The translations under genes were made by a program, and so were the position numbers. A stretch of DNA of 64,000 bases from Lamellibrachia columna. Its lineage: Eukaryota > Annelida > Polychaeta > Sabellida > Siboglinidae. Below the pieces are notes generated by a model that saw only the letters and a list, made by a program, of their open reading frames with translations, made no database searches and was not told the origin of the DNA. The stretch spans positions 34,762,976-34,826,975 of the forward strand of contig OY759267.1 in NCBI GenBank assembly GCA_963662155.1, read 5' to 3'. Below are positions 10,725 to 22,226 of this stretch, in pieces (positions within the stretch are counted from its first letter, which is position 1; every line of letters starts with the position of its first letter).

Positions 10725-11665
10725 AACATCTGCAGGAGCAGGTGATTGAGCTAAGGCATATGATTTTGATGATGACAGGGCAGGGTGAGAGAGAAGTGAG
10801 CAGAGGTGGTGAGAATGATGAGAGCAGAGGTGGTGAGACCGAGGAGAGCAGAGGTGGTGAGACCGAGGAGAGCAGAGGTGGTGAGACCGAGGAGAGCAGA
10901 GGTGGTGAGACCAAGGAGAACAAGGAGAGCAGTGGCAATGTGAGGGAGAAAGCTGGTAAGAAGAAGAAAGATGACAGAAGGCAGAGAATGCAACAAAAGA
11001 GAGGTAAGCGGGTGAGTGGAGAGGGATTGCCAGGTGGTAAGACAGTAAAGGTTGATGATATGAGAGAAAGGGGGCATACTAGTAGTGTGCAACAGAAAAG
11101 GAGCTTTGCTGATGTAGTATCACAGGGGAAAGCGAGGAAAGCCCAGGTATTTATGGGGGATTCCATCATTAGGAAAGTGGATAAAATTGTAAATAGAGGA
11201 GATGACATAACAGTATGCCTACCAGGGGCAAAAGTAGAGGATATAGCAGAGAAGGCAGGACAGGTCATGGGTGGTGGCACGGGAGGTGCTGTTCTCGTGC
11301 ATGTGGGAACGAACAATGCAGAGAAGGAGGGAACGTCATCCATCGTTGGTAAGTACAGGAGTTTGATCAAGACACTTAAAGAGGCACGAGTTGGGCAGAT
11401 CGTATTGTCGGGGATATTACCAATAATGGGAGGCAGGGGTGAGGAATATAGGAACTGTAGAAGGATGGCGATTAACACACAGGTACAGAAGGTATGTATG
11501 GAGGAGGGAGTAGGCTTCGTAGACATGTGGTTAAACTTTGTGGGAAGAGGTGACTTTTTCATGAGAGATGGACTACATCTGACAGGGAAGGGTGCTGCAG
11601 TTCTAGCGTGTGAGTTTGTCAGAGTTGTCGACGAGGGCACAGGTACCATAAATTATTTAAACTAG
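10721..11665 (+). pseudogene. LINE ORF1 with SGNH/GDSL esterase domain
   Basis: An open frame of 314 codons from 10721. Residues about 30-66 are acidic/Arg repeats (ESRGGETE), 74-105 are Lys/Arg rich. A SGNH hydrolase domain follows: GDS block at 146-148 (VFMGDSIIRKVD), the VHVGTNN block near 194-199 and the catalytic Asp/His pair in RDGLHLTGKG (D283, H286). Esterase-type ORF1 proteins belong to CR1 and related LINEs and act in the retrotransposition particle. The domain itself looks intact; the link to its zinc finger is broken upstream. Confidence 0.8.
10796..10918 (+). repeat. 24-bp coding minisatellite in ORF1
   Basis: About five 24-bp units (GAGAGCAGAGGTGGTGAGAC plus CGAG), encoding ESRGGETE repeats; the central three are identical. 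Confidence 0.85.
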
Positions 11666-11752
11666 ATGCGCAGGGGGAACTGACAGAGAAAACTCAAAGG
11701 AGTACTACTACAAATACACATCCAAAGAAATGTTCACCAATAATTTCAGACA

Positions 11753-14534
11753 ATGAACTTAAATGTGTATGCTTAAATGCCAGGAGCATAGTAAATAAAA
11801 AAAAGTGAGTTAGACATTATGGTAGCAGATATTGATCCTCATGTAATAGGCATCACAGAATCATGGGCAAATGAAGATATAGTAGATGCTGAGTTAGCAC
11901 TGACAGGCTATGTAATGTTTAGGAAGGGTAGACGAGAAAGAAGGGGAGGTGGAGTAATTTTGTATATTAAAGAATCTATCCAAGCATATGAAATTACACT
12001 GAAAAGTGAAGCAGATAGTGTGGAAGCAATTTGGTGTAACATAGTTACCAGGAACTCAACATTAACAATAGGAATAGTTTATCGTAGTCCTAACATAGGA
12101 CAAGAGGAAGATGAAAAATGACAAAAGGCGATAAGGGAGGTGAGCAAGGGAGAATGTGTTATAATGGGTGATTTTAACCATGGCCATATACAATGGGAAT
12201 CATTTGAGAGTGCTGGAGGTGACGACCATCAGTTTCTACTTCTAACACAGGATTGTTTCCTTACTCAACATGTCTTGGAACCAACCAGAGGTGGGAATGT
12301 GTTAGATTTAATTTTGTCTTCTCAAAATGAATTAGTTGACAATGTTGAAGTACACGAACCTTTGGGCTCAAGTGACCATAACCAAATCTATTTTAATATA
12401 AAAGTAAAAACAGGGAATACATATAAAAAACAATTGAGGAGGAACTTCAACAAAGGCAAATATAAAGTGATGAGAACATATCTAGCAAATATAGATTGGA
12501 ATAACTTGCTGAAGAACAAGACAGCAACAGAATGCTGGACTTGTTTAAAATATGAGATTGAGGGCATTATTGAGAAATTTATTCCATTAAGAAAACAAGG
12601 GAAAAGATCCAGGAAAAAACACCTGTTAAAAGAAGCTATTAGAAAAATTGCTCACAAACAGATGCTGTGGAGGGTCTATAAACACACTGGAAATGTAGAA
12701 GACTACACAAACTACAAAGAGGCACTTAACCTAGCTACAACTGAAATTAGAAAATCTAAAATAACCTTTGAAAAAAAATTGGCAGGTAATATAAAAAATG
12801 ACAGCAAGAGTTTCTATGCTTATGTAAGGAGTAAACAGAAAGTTCGAGATAAGGTCGGACCTCTGGAAAACAACAGTGAAAACATAATTTCAGATGGGTT
12901 CCAAATGGCAGAGATCCTGAATGAGTATTTCAGCTCAGTTTTTACCACATAAGATATCAACTCACTTCCAGTTCCATTGACTAAATTTGAGGGCAATAAA
13001 TCAGAACATTTAGGGCAGTTATTTGTAACTCCTGAAATTATAGCAAAGAAAATTAAGAAGATGAAAGATAATAAATCACCTGGAGTTGATGGGATACCAC
13101 CAAAACTGCTAAAGGAAATTGTTGATCAAATTGGTACACCACTTGCAAACTTATTTAACTTGTCACTAGAAGAAGGAATAGTTCCTTCAGAATGGAAAGA
13201 AGCAAACATTACGCCGCTATTTAAGAAGGGATCGAGGAAGAAGCCAGAACATTACAGACCAATGAGTTTAACATCAGTTGTATGTAAATTACTCGAAACA
13301 TTAATTAGAGACCACATGGTGGAATTCCTCGTAAAACATAAATTAATAAATACATCTCAACATGGATTCCTAAAAGCAAGGTCATGTGTAACCAATCTCT
13401 TATGTTTTTTAGAAGAAATTACAAAGTGGGTAGATGACGGGTCACCAGTGGATGTTGTCTACTTAGATTTTCAGAAAGCTTTCGATAAAGTGCCACATCA
13501 AAGATTGTTACTTAAACTAAAAGCCCATGGTATAGGCAATGATGTAATCAACTGGATAGAAAAGTGGCTTACACACAGAAGACAGAGAGTAATAGTAGAT
13601 GGTGAGATTTCAAACTGGAAATCTGTTTTGAGTGGGGTACCACAGGGATCAGTATTAGGTCCTATACTGTTTTTAATATATATAAATGATTTGGAGGATG
13701 ACATATCTAGCAAAGTACTCAAATTTGCAGATGACACAAAAGTATTCAGAAAGGTTACTAATGATACAAATAACCAAAGTTTACAGGATGATCTGGAAAA
13801 ATTAGTTAAATGGTCAGAAAAATTGCAAATGTTATTCAATTTTGGGAAGTGTAAATGTATACACATAGGACATGGAAATATGGACGAGGAATATAAAATG
13901 GGGGATGCTGTACTAGGTAGAACCACACAAGAAAAGGATTTAGGAGTAACATTTAATGCTGACATGAAAGTTTCAGAGCAATGTGGGATTGCTGCTTCGA
14001 AAGGAAATCAAATTCTAGGGCTAATTAGGAGAACTATCACGTATAAGGAGAAACATTTAATTGTACCCCTGTACAAAGCAATAGTTAGACCACATTTGGA
14101 ATATTGTATTCAAGCATGGAGGCCATATCGTAAAAAAAGACATAGATAAGCTAGAAAGAATACAAAGAAGAGCAACTAAGATGATTCCAGAATTAAGAGA
14201 CCTTAGTTACGAAAGTCGCTTATTACAATGCGGTTTGACAACACTAGAGACCAGGAGACTAAGAGGAGACCAAATAGAAGTGTTTAAAATAGTGAACGGT
14301 TATGAGGATATTGAAAGGAATATGTTTTTCAAACTTAAAGAAGGCAGTAGAACCAGAGGACACAAAGCAGCATTAGTTAAGGAGCAGTGTAGGTTGGACA
14401 TGAGAAAGTACTCTTTCTCACAGAGGGTGATAAATGAATGGAACAAACTGCCAAATGATTGTGTTAATGCTAGTAGTGTGAATATGTTTAAAAATAGAAT
14501 TGACAGATATCTGATAAGGGCGGGCTACACATAG
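11753..14534 (+). pseudogene. LINE ORF2: APE endonuclease and reverse transcriptase, broken
   Basis: The frame begins in NELKCVCLNARSIVNK (11755). The endonuclease has ITESW, IMGDFNHGH and SSDHNQI; the RT has SPGVDGIPPKLLK, HYRPMSLTS, VVYLDFQKAFDKVPHQRLLL (motif A), SGVPQGSVLGPILF (motif B) and LKFADDTKVF (motif C). The C-terminal tail continues through 14181-14534 (LERIQ..., WNKLPNDCVNASSVNMFKN). Lesions: an extra A in the A run at 11797-11804, TGA at 12119-12121, TAA at 12950-12952 and an extra A at 14132-14138. The motifs and the SGNH ORF1 place it in the CR1/Jockey group. The catalytic residues themselves are kept, so inactivation is recent. Confidence 0.9.
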
Positions 14535-14923
14535 ATGAGAAAATTGTTGGACTCTCGATAAGCCAATGGCTTCCTTGTCCACTTGCCATCTGGAACTTGT
14601 TGTTCGAGATGGCAAACTTGTTAAATTTTGTTAAACTCCAACGACTAGGTAGGACATAGATTTTTTGCATAAATGCATGATTTTCATTTACCTTTATCAA
14701 CAGGCTAAATAAAATTTTTGTCTGCATAATTACCATTTTTATTTGGGGTAAGACCACAGTTGACCTTCCTGTTTACTGTTTCACACGAATGTAGGGCACG
14801 CGAAATTGTGAAATGTGAACGTAATAAATTCATATTATGTGACATGAGTGCCTTTGAGCATGAATATTCACAGGTTTGTTTATCGAAGCTATTGGCTGTG
14901 AAATAGTGCATTTTTTGGAGAGT

Positions 14924-15235
14924 TTAACTCGCGGAGGGATTTATGGGAATTTTTCTGCTATGGGCCACGTGGGCGCATGAATACACGTCGGAAACTGCCA
15001 GCAATCCTGAAGGGGTGGTTTGCACCACTCTGTCAAAGTCATCCTGGCTTAGCCGTGGCAACCAAACCCCACTGCTAACCCCACTGGGTTCCTGTTGGAT
15101 TGCTGCATCTGATGGTTTGTGGTAACAGTGGCCGGTCTTGAAGCCACCAATTTTCATCTTAATTCCACCATCAGGTGGACATTTCTCCTCACTATATCTA
15201 CTACTACTACTACTATCATGTGTTGTCTCCTCCAT
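14924..15235 (-). pseudogene. B-unit truncated transposase N-terminus
   Basis: Open from the ATG at 15235. The Ser tract is followed by RYSEEKCPPDGG instead of RKSEEKCPPAGG. It lies downstream of the LINE, in the unit that the LINE split. Tail ends INPSAS. Confidence 0.5.
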
Positions 15236-15993
15236 GTTAAAATCCCAGGTAAATCCAAGTAAAATTACTAATGAAAGTGACAAACCCATTATCTGAATGC
15301 AAAGACGTCTAATCCACCTGAGAAACCAGATGACAGTGACAGGAGACCAGTATATTAGGGGGGGGGTGGGGACATCTTCAAACTAGTGCAGCCTCCCTCT
15401 GATAAGTTACATCAAAGCAGAACAAGTCACATTATAATATAATTACTTAGCAGTCAACTTTTGTTTATTTCAGTTAATTAGACACAGTCACCTTTACTCA
15501 AGTCCATGTGAAGAGCACACATCTATTGGGAGTTGAGGAAATCCTGGACAGGCCCAGCTGTTATCTGATATGGCCTAGTTAGCTGACGTAACTGTTTCAC
15601 ATGGAAGGTGAGTTGTTTTGGAGGATTCCACTAAGTAGGTTATGTAATGTTACGCAATTCGACAAGTTGAAGTGTCCGTCTTTTCAGTAATCCACACTCA
15701 AAGGTGATATTTGGGTCTGTTTACTTAGGTGTATTGTGGCACCAGGTAAAAAATTATTATAACTTTCAGTATGGAATAACAACTGGCTATATAGAATTTG
15801 TTTACAGAACACATGCTGGACTATTCCAAAAATTATGTTAGAAGTTCATTCGAGTGAGCTGAAAAAGTGAGTGTATTCGAGTATCGTACTAGAATACAGA
15901 CTGTCTCAAGCTAAAGTAGCTCATATATGTGTGTTCTGCCCACCACAGGTGGTGGTTCCTTGTGTATGTAAGCAACTCCAACAACTAGGTAGG

Positions 15994-16330
15994 ACCATTC
16001 CTCCAAGTTATACAAAACCATCCACTTGGTTGAACTCCTTATCATCCAAAGTAATGTTCAAGTCCTCTCTCTGATGTCAAACCCACATCTCTTCTGTCTT
16101 CTCCCGGCTAATTATCGGTCCGTGCTTCTTGAACACCCCCTTCCATTCCTCCATCACTTCCTGTAGTTCTTGTTTATGTGTGTGCTATGATGGCCAGATC
16201 GTTTGCATACATCCCCTTCCTGAGAACATCCTTTATGCTGATCTTCCTGCTGATTAGTGCCACCACCATGCTAAAGAGTAAAGGGTCATTTCCTTGCATC
16301 TAACCGATGTTAACTTTAAACTCTTCCGAC
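15994..16330 (-). pseudogene. Non-LTR RT fragment (RT core part), first partial C unit
   Basis: On minus this gives SEEFKVNIG, a stop, RQG(N)D-P-LLF, then the second RT acidic motif region. It is the first, truncated C unit, and its 3' half was lost at the B-C fusion. Confidence 0.5.
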
Positions 16331-17318
16331 AACCCATATCCAACCACAACTCTTCTTTTTGTTCTCAGGAAAATGACAGTTCTGGGTGTTGCACGCCATG
16401 AGACAGAACTGACTAAATACAACCAACTCATTACAAAGTCAGACTCCCAGATAAGTACAAAAGGTGTTGGAATGAACAGGTCAGCCAGGGAGTGAACTGT
16501 TAAGCACGTTGAACAATCCCAAGGAGTGGATACAGTGCTGTGTAAACATAAACATGCCTTTACTTTAGGTCTTTTTACAGGTGCTGCGGCAGCCAGGAAC
16601 AATTTTGGTGGACCGAGAGCGAACAATATCAAGGGTCTCTTCCATCGGGTCGCGCTTGCCTATCCCCACTTTGTGTGTTTGTACAGGTTGGTGTCATAAG
16701 TAGAAATAACCGCCTTGGAAACAGGCCATTCATGGTGCTCTTGCAAATTCATTGGATTATGAGTTAAACAGACATTGCAAAAACTGTAACAATGAATTGT
16801 GGGGGAGGGGAGAATGTCACATTAGATTGAGAAACTAACTTTTACAGTTGTTCTAATAAATCAGTATTTGTGCTTAGTACTAATGGCGTATGTTTTGGTA
16901 ATCAGATTGATTTGTTTAATGTTTTTATTGATACTTTCACTGTACATCCTTCTTTTCAAAGGATATTTGATTTTTATGAGCATGCTGTAGTCAAGAAGAG
17001 TTCGTCGTTTATATGAGTACAACCATATGGTAAAATGCATATTGCTCAAACAGAGATACATATGAGAGATTGATTTTTAAATATTTAGCAAATGTTCTAT
17101 TGAAATAATATTTTTTCTCATAAGCAATTTATACACTGCTTATGAAAATGTTGACCATATTTTAGATTTATTAAACCTAATTTTTTTTTACCAAACTAAC
17201 GGTGCTTTTCCTCTTTTTTCACTGATGTTCATGGGTTAGGTTCAGGTAAAATATTGTCGAGTCACTCTTTCTGTTTTTTCTTTCCATACTTTTCTATCGG
17301 CTGCCCCCTCTCCATCTT

Positions 17319-18200
17319 TCATCTTCCCCCTCTCCATCTTTCATCTTCCCCCGATCTTCTCAAATCCCACCTCACGCAGTCCTTCGATCTTAGCTGTTCA
17401 TTCCACTTTTCTTGCATCATTGATGTTTTTTCACCTTTCTCTTCCACTCTCTTTAGTAGTATGTCTGCATCCATCCTTACCATGTGGCCTGGCCATTTCA
17501 TCTTGCTTCTCACCAATCTTCCTGTTGAACTGTTTTGTTGCATCACATATTTCCTCAGGTCGTTCATCCTTCTTTCGTCAACCCTCTTTGTTCGTGTTAT
17601 TCGACAAAACCAGAACCAACTTTCAGCTGCTGTTGTTGTTCTGTCAACGCCACTGTCTCCATATACAGATTAAGGCATGCTTGTGCAACACAAGCTCTCA
17701 GGACTTTCCTTTTCAGCTTTTTCAAAATGTTTCTGTCCAACATGACTCCCTCTACCTTTCCCCAAGCATTCGCTCCCTGTTGTATCCGGCATCGCATTTC
17801 TACCTCTGAATGCCCATCCTCATTAACCATTCCTCCAAGTTACACAAAGCCATCCACTTGGTTGAACTCCTTATCATCCAAACTAATGTTCAAGTCCTCT
17901 CACTGATGTCAAACCCATATCTTTTCTGTCCTCTCCCGGCTCATTATCGGTCCGTGCTTCTTGAACACCCTCTTCCATTCCTCCAACACTTCCTGTAGTT
18001 CTTGTTTTGTGTCTGCTATCATGGCCAGATCGTTTGCATACATACCCTTCCTGAGATCATCCTTCATGCTGATCTTCCTGCTGATTAGTGCCACCACCAT
18101 GATACAGAGTAAAGGGTCAATTCCTTGCCTCTAACCGATGTTAACTTTAAACTCTTCCGACAACCCATATCCAACCACAACTCCTCCTTTTGTTCTCAGG
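17319..18200 (-). pseudogene. Non-LTR reverse transcriptase remnant in C unit
   Basis: Read on minus in several frames: RTKRRVVV, SEEFKVNIG, stop, RQG-D-LLF, VVALISRKISMKDDLRKGMY, then YANDLAMIADTKQELQE where YANDL stands for the YADD catalytic box, FKKHGPIMSRERTE, QGANAWGKVEGVMLDRNILK, KVLRACVAQACL, LETVALTEQQQQ-like, TGRLVRSKMKWPGHMVRMDA. The YADD to YAND change removes a catalytic Asp. The LINE family resembles RT proteins abundant in marine invertebrate genomes; I do not assign a clade. Decay is by stops and frameshifts. Confidence 0.75.
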
Positions 18201-19148
18201 AACATGACAGTTCTGGGTGTTGCACGCCATGACACAGAACTGACTAAATACAACCAACTCATTTAAAGTCAGACTCCCAGATAAGTACAAAATGTGTTGG
18301 AATGAACAGGTCAGCCAGGGAGTGAACTGTTAAGCACGTTGAACAATCCCAATGAGTGGATACAGTGCTGTGTAAACGTAAACATGCCTTTACTTTAGGT
18401 CTTTTTACAGGTGCTGCGGCAGCCAGGAACAATTTTGGTGGACCGAGAGTGAACAATATCAAGGGTCACTTCTATCGGATCGGGCTTGCCTATCCCCACT
18501 TTGTGTGTTGGTACAGGTTGGTGTCATAAGTAGACATAACCGCCTTGGAAGCAGGCCATTTATGGTGCTCTTGCAAATTCATTGGATTATGAGTGAAACA
18601 GACATTGCAAAAACTGTAACAATGAATTGTGGGGAGGGGAGAATGTCGCATTAGATTGAGAAACTAACTTTTACAGTTGTTCTAATAAATCAGTATTTGC
18701 GCTGAGTAGTAATGGCTTATGTTTTGGTAACCAGATTGATTTGATTAATGTTTTTATTTATACTTTCACTGTATATCCTTTTTGTCAAAGGATATTTGAT
18801 TTTTATGAGCATGCTTTAGTCAAGAAGAGTACGTCGTTTATATGAGTACAACGATATGGTAAAATGCATATTGCTCAAACAGAGATACATATGAGAGATT
18901 GATTTTGTAAATATTTAGCAAATATTCTATTGAAATAATGTTTTTTCTCATAAGCATTTTATACAGTGCTTATGAAAATGTTGACCATATTATTGGATTT
19001 ATTAAACATAACTTTTTTTTACCAAACTAACGGTGCTTTTCCTCTTTTTTCACTGATGTTCATGGGTTAGGTTCAGGTAAAATTTTGTCGAGTCACTCTT
19101 TCTGTTTTTTTTTCCATACTTTTCTATCGGCTGCCCCCTCTCCATATT

Positions 19149-19985
19149 TCATCTTCCCCCTCTCCATCTTTCATCTTCCCCTGATCTTCTCAAATCCCAC
19201 CTCACGCAGTCCTTCGATCTTAGCTGTTCATTCCCCTTTTCTTGCATCCTTGATGTTTTTTCACCTTTCTCTTCCACTCTCTTTACTAGTATGTCTGCAT
19301 CCATCCTTACCATGTGGCCTGGCCATTTCACCTTGCTTCTCACCAATCTTCCTGTTGAACTGTTTTGTTGCATCACATATTTCCTCAGGTCGTTCATCCT
19401 TCTTTCGTCAACCCTCTTTGTTCGTGTTATTCGACAAAACCAGAACCAACCTTGCAGCTGCTGTTGTTGTTCTGTCAACGCCACTGTCTCCAGATACAGA
19501 TTAAGGCATGCTTGTGTAACACATGCTCTAAGGACTTTCCTTTTCAGCTTTTTCAAAATGTTTCTGTCCAACATGACTCCCTCTACCTTTCCCCGAACAT
19601 TCGCTCCCTGTTGTATCCGGCATCGCATTTCTACCTCTGAATGCTCATCCTCATTAACCATTCCTCCAAGTTACACAAAGCCATCCACTTGGTTGAACTC
19701 CTTATCATCCAAAGTAATGTTCAAGTCCTCTCTCTGATGTCAAACCCATATCTTTTCTGTCCTCTCCCGGCTCATTATCGGTCCGTGCTTCTTGAACACC
19801 CTCTTCCATTCCTCCAACACTTCCTGTAGTTCTTGTTTTTTGTCTGCTTTCATGGCCAGATCGTTTGCATATATCCCCTTCCTGAGAACATTCTTTATGC
19901 TGATCTTCCTGCTGATTAGTGCCACCACCATAATAAAGAATAATGGGTCACTTCCTTGCCTCTAACCGATGTTAACTGGAAACTC
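19149..19985 (-). pseudogene. Non-LTR reverse transcriptase remnant in C unit
   Basis: Same remnant one period later. Here the frame is open over 170 codons (19149-19661), covering QGANVRGKVEGVML, LETVALTEQQQQLQ, TRTKRVDERRMNDLRKYVM and TGRLVRSKVKWPGHMVRMDA. YANDLAMKADKKQ is at about 19850-19880. The 5' end is lost at the fusion with single-copy sequence. Confidence 0.7.
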
Positions 19986-20391
19986 TTCCGACAACCCAGA
20001 TAAGATTCCAATAAAGCTTCCCAGGCCCGGAGACAGTGGTGGTCAACAATGACTCTCATCACGACCACACAGTTAATATAAGCTGGTTTACTGACATGAC
20101 AGTAGTTGGTGTAATGCTGGTATCGATATGAAAAAAGGCAGCCATATTTATTATCTTTATGATGACATAGAAAACAAAATAAAATCTTTTAAAAATTTAA
20201 TCCCCACCCCCGGGGGCCCATATGGACGGTTCCCCATTTGACCCTCCATGTTCGACAGAAGGGGAATAGTACACAACAGACAGACCAACATAAACTTCTT
20301 GATATGTTAGATATAGTACACAGAATATGTGTATGCAGACATTGAAAACTAAAGCTGATTGAGTGTTGTTGTTTCTGCGTGCTACCTACAG

Positions 20392-20844
20392 ACATGCAGA
20401 AGTTCCCGCTGCGTATGAAGGAGAAATACCATAGTAGGGACTGTGTTACAGCCCTCAGTGTCTATCTCGCCCCCACAACGGGTGAGTCTCCCTGCTTGCT
20501 ACATTTGACTAGAATGTTAGAACTAAACGTTATGAATTCTGACTAATTCATAGCAACTACAATTATGACTAACGTCTCATTTAGATGTGTTGATTATATT
20601 TGTTACGCTAATGTGCAAGTTGCTCCTTTGAAGCAGGGCTGTTTTGGTATTGTCCATTGCTCGACTGTTTTCAGCCCTGAGTGGGAAATGTATTGAGATA
20701 GCCTACTGGACAATTTCGGGAGCTGCGCAAATGATTCTGCAGCAACCAGAGTCAGTTGGAAAGGGCCACAGCTCTTCAAAACGTTCTCTGTACACACCAA
20801 TCCCATCACCAGGGTGATGTTTTCAACGAAGCATTGCGTCTCTG
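20392..20844 (+). CDS. Two phase-compatible exons of an unrecognised protein
   Basis: Exon 20392-20481 follows CTACCTACAG and ends at G|GTGAGT; it reads MQKFPLRMKEKYHSRDCVTA and LSVYLAPTT. Exon 20743-20844 follows GATTCTGCAG and ends TCTG|GTAGGT; in the phase left by the first exon it reads ATRVSWKGPQLFKTFSVHTN and PITRVMFSTKHCVS with no stop. The phase match and consensus splice sites support a real gene fragment. I do not recognise the family. Confidence 0.45.
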
Positions 20845-21088
20845 GTAGGTCCAATTATCAAGTATATTTCTTTGGAAAATATTCAAATATACCTGGAAAA
20901 GCTTTCTTTCATGATGATGACCATGTCACATTTATGGGTTGATTTTTAGTGGGCCATCATTTACATATACTGTGACATCCAAAGTTCTATAAAATATACA
21001 AGTAAAAGCTTGGTTTTCTTTTCAAGTAATCCAAGTTGAAGCATTGATTATGATCATATCAGCTTTAGTTTGATATGACGCGGCTTAC

Positions 21089-21303
21089 CAGTATCAGGGC
21101 CTTGAAATATTGAAAGTGAATCACTGTAGCTCATTGCTGTGTTTGCAGTGTGCTCTGAGTACAACCATGTACATTCGTGGAACGTGACCTGATTCCTTGG
21201 CATGACCAGCACACAGCCCGGCTCAGTGGCCTTGGCATCATTCAAGTTTACTCCATAGAGAGGGTGGAACCACACCTTCAGTATATCCACAGTAACAACT
21301 TTG
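21089..21303. other. Ambiguous exon, strand undecided
   Basis: On plus, CAG at 21148 and TTTG|GTAAGT at 21303 frame a segment reading CSEYNHVHSWNVT, stop, FLGMTSTQPGSVALASFKFT, stop, RGWNHTFSISTVTTL, so it would be a broken exon. On minus the same DNA is open for about 70 codons (VWFHPLYGVNLNDAK, TFHECTWLYSEHTANTAMSY) and ends at ACTG|GTAAGC (21089). Either strand could be coding. Confidence 0.3.
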
Positions 21304-22024
21304 GTAAGTCAGGATCTAGAATTTGACAGGATCTATAATTACAAGTATTATATATTTCAGTAAATTAGATTATATATTAAGATACGTAATAACTTTTTTA
21401 TTGGAAAACTGGACACCCCCTTTTTTGTGGATCCGATCAGTTGTGCTTAGTTGCTTAGTAGCTTTTTACAGCACTCACAACTGTCAGAAGGTACTAGAAA
21501 CAGCGGTCGCCAAAAACTTAGTCATAGTAAAGACATAGTAAAGGGAAACTTGCAGAAAATAAAATATAAACGCCAAACAGTTGAACTTAGTTTCCGATGA
21601 AAGACCAATCTGGAGAGGACTTATTGCGAACTAGGTGAGCAGTCATAGTCGCAACCACAGCTGACAGCGAGAGAGAGGCAATATGCATTTTACTACATTT
21701 AACAGCCAGTGCATCCTTTCTCCGTTCTCTCAAATCTGTTTGCCTGTCAGGGAAATTCTTCAGTATTAATTTACTAGTACAACCATTCTCAATTCTTTTA
21801 GACAAATGGTCGTTTATTACAAGGAAATGCTTCTAAATGAACTGCCAAAGCATCGTTCTTTGTTCTGGAAAAGAGATTGTTTTAAATGGTCAAGCAGCTT
21901 TCTGTAAGTTAAAAAAAAAATTCTAAATTAAGTTATTTTGTAATTTCTGTAAAATATTATAATGATCAAATTACAACACTGACTGATATGTATTGCCTGT
22001 ATAGACTTGATGTCATCATTCCAG

Positions 22025-22197
22025 GTGCCAACATCAAACCTCAGTCAAAAAAGTCAGTACACAACATGACTACATCAGTGGACGACACAGAGCCATTCGA
22101 TTACACAACAATTGACGTACCAGCAGTAAAGACGTCACGACAGGACGGCGTCGGTGTCACCTGGGACAAACCACACAAGGATGAGAACATCGACAGC
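22025..22197 (+). CDS. Module D exon 1 (orphan exon), copy 1
   Basis: It follows CATCATTCCAG and ends GACAGC|GTAAGT. Open reading: ANIKPQSKKSVHNMTTSVDD, TEPFDYTTIDVPAVKTSRQD, GVGVTWDKPHKDENIDS. The frame is intact here and in copy 3 (60145) but broken in copy 2. Product unknown; the hydrophilic, Thr-rich composition suggests an extracellular or disordered linker. Confidence 0.5.
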
Positions 22198-22226
22198 GTA
22201 AGTTCTTGGCTCATGCTGATTATTGC

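Larger units (their letters stand above)
9648..14633 (+). mobile_element. CR1-like non-LTR retrotransposon inserted in module B, with 5-bp target duplication
   Basis: A 4986-bp insertion splits a B unit. B sequence reads GTAAGCAACTC up to 9647 and resumes as AACTCCAACGACTAGG from 14634, so AACTC is duplicated (9643-9647 and 14634-14638). Order inside: an approximately 0.6-kb leader with degenerate internal duplication, a second copy of a LINE 3' end (about 10240-10540), a PHD-like zinc finger ORF, an SGNH-hydrolase ORF1, and an APE endonuclease plus reverse transcriptase ORF2. There is no poly(A); the end is a short TTGTTAAAT-type microsatellite, as is typical of CR1 elements. All reading frames carry lesions, so this copy is dead. 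Confidence 0.9.
5993..15993. repeat. Module B satellite array 1 (about 3.8 units, split by a LINE)
   Basis: Tandem units start at CGTC(T/G)GAAACTGCCAGCAA: 5993-7330, 7331-8670, 8671-14986 (1325 bases after removing the LINE and its 5-bp target duplication) and 14987-15993 (cut). Each unit runs from the transposase N-terminal coding region (minus strand) through its 5' flank (GTGGGGACATCTTCAAACTA), AT-rich spacer and ATGGGCCACGTGGGCGCATG. The first unit begins directly inside the transposase of module A copy 1. The array ends where CAACTAGGTAGGA joins module C. Confidence 0.85.
15994..19985. repeat. Module C tandem satellite array (about 2.2 units of 1.83 kb)
   Basis: The landmark ACCATTCCTCCAAGTTA(T/C)AC occurs at 15994, 17826 and 19657, spacings of 1832 and 1831. 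Each unit contains, on minus, the 3' part of a non-LTR reverse transcriptase, then AT-rich spacer (ATTGTGGGGGAGGGGAGAAT, AACCATATGGTAAAATGCAT). The left edge begins mid-unit, fused to module B; the right edge stops at CTCTTCCGACAACCCA. Confidence 0.9.
19986..21932. other. Single-copy stretch with candidate exons
   Basis: This stretch has no second copy in the window. It contains exon candidates at 20392, 20743 and 21149 (separate entries), AT-rich introns and, near 20200-20240, a GC-rich CCCCACCCCCGGGGGCCC stretch. The right border is where homology with the other D copies begins (TTATTTTGTAATTTCTGTAAA). Confidence 0.6.

Noticed and set aside
16300..16632. Minus frame MILFALGPPKLFLAAAAPVK in C units
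   Set aside because: Only its end (RTKRRVVV...SEEFKVNIG) belongs to the RT remnant; the rest is spacer with no recognisable domain.
20603..20854. Minus frame of 83 codons
   Set aside because: The plus strand here has splice sites and a phase-compatible exon; the minus frame has no support.
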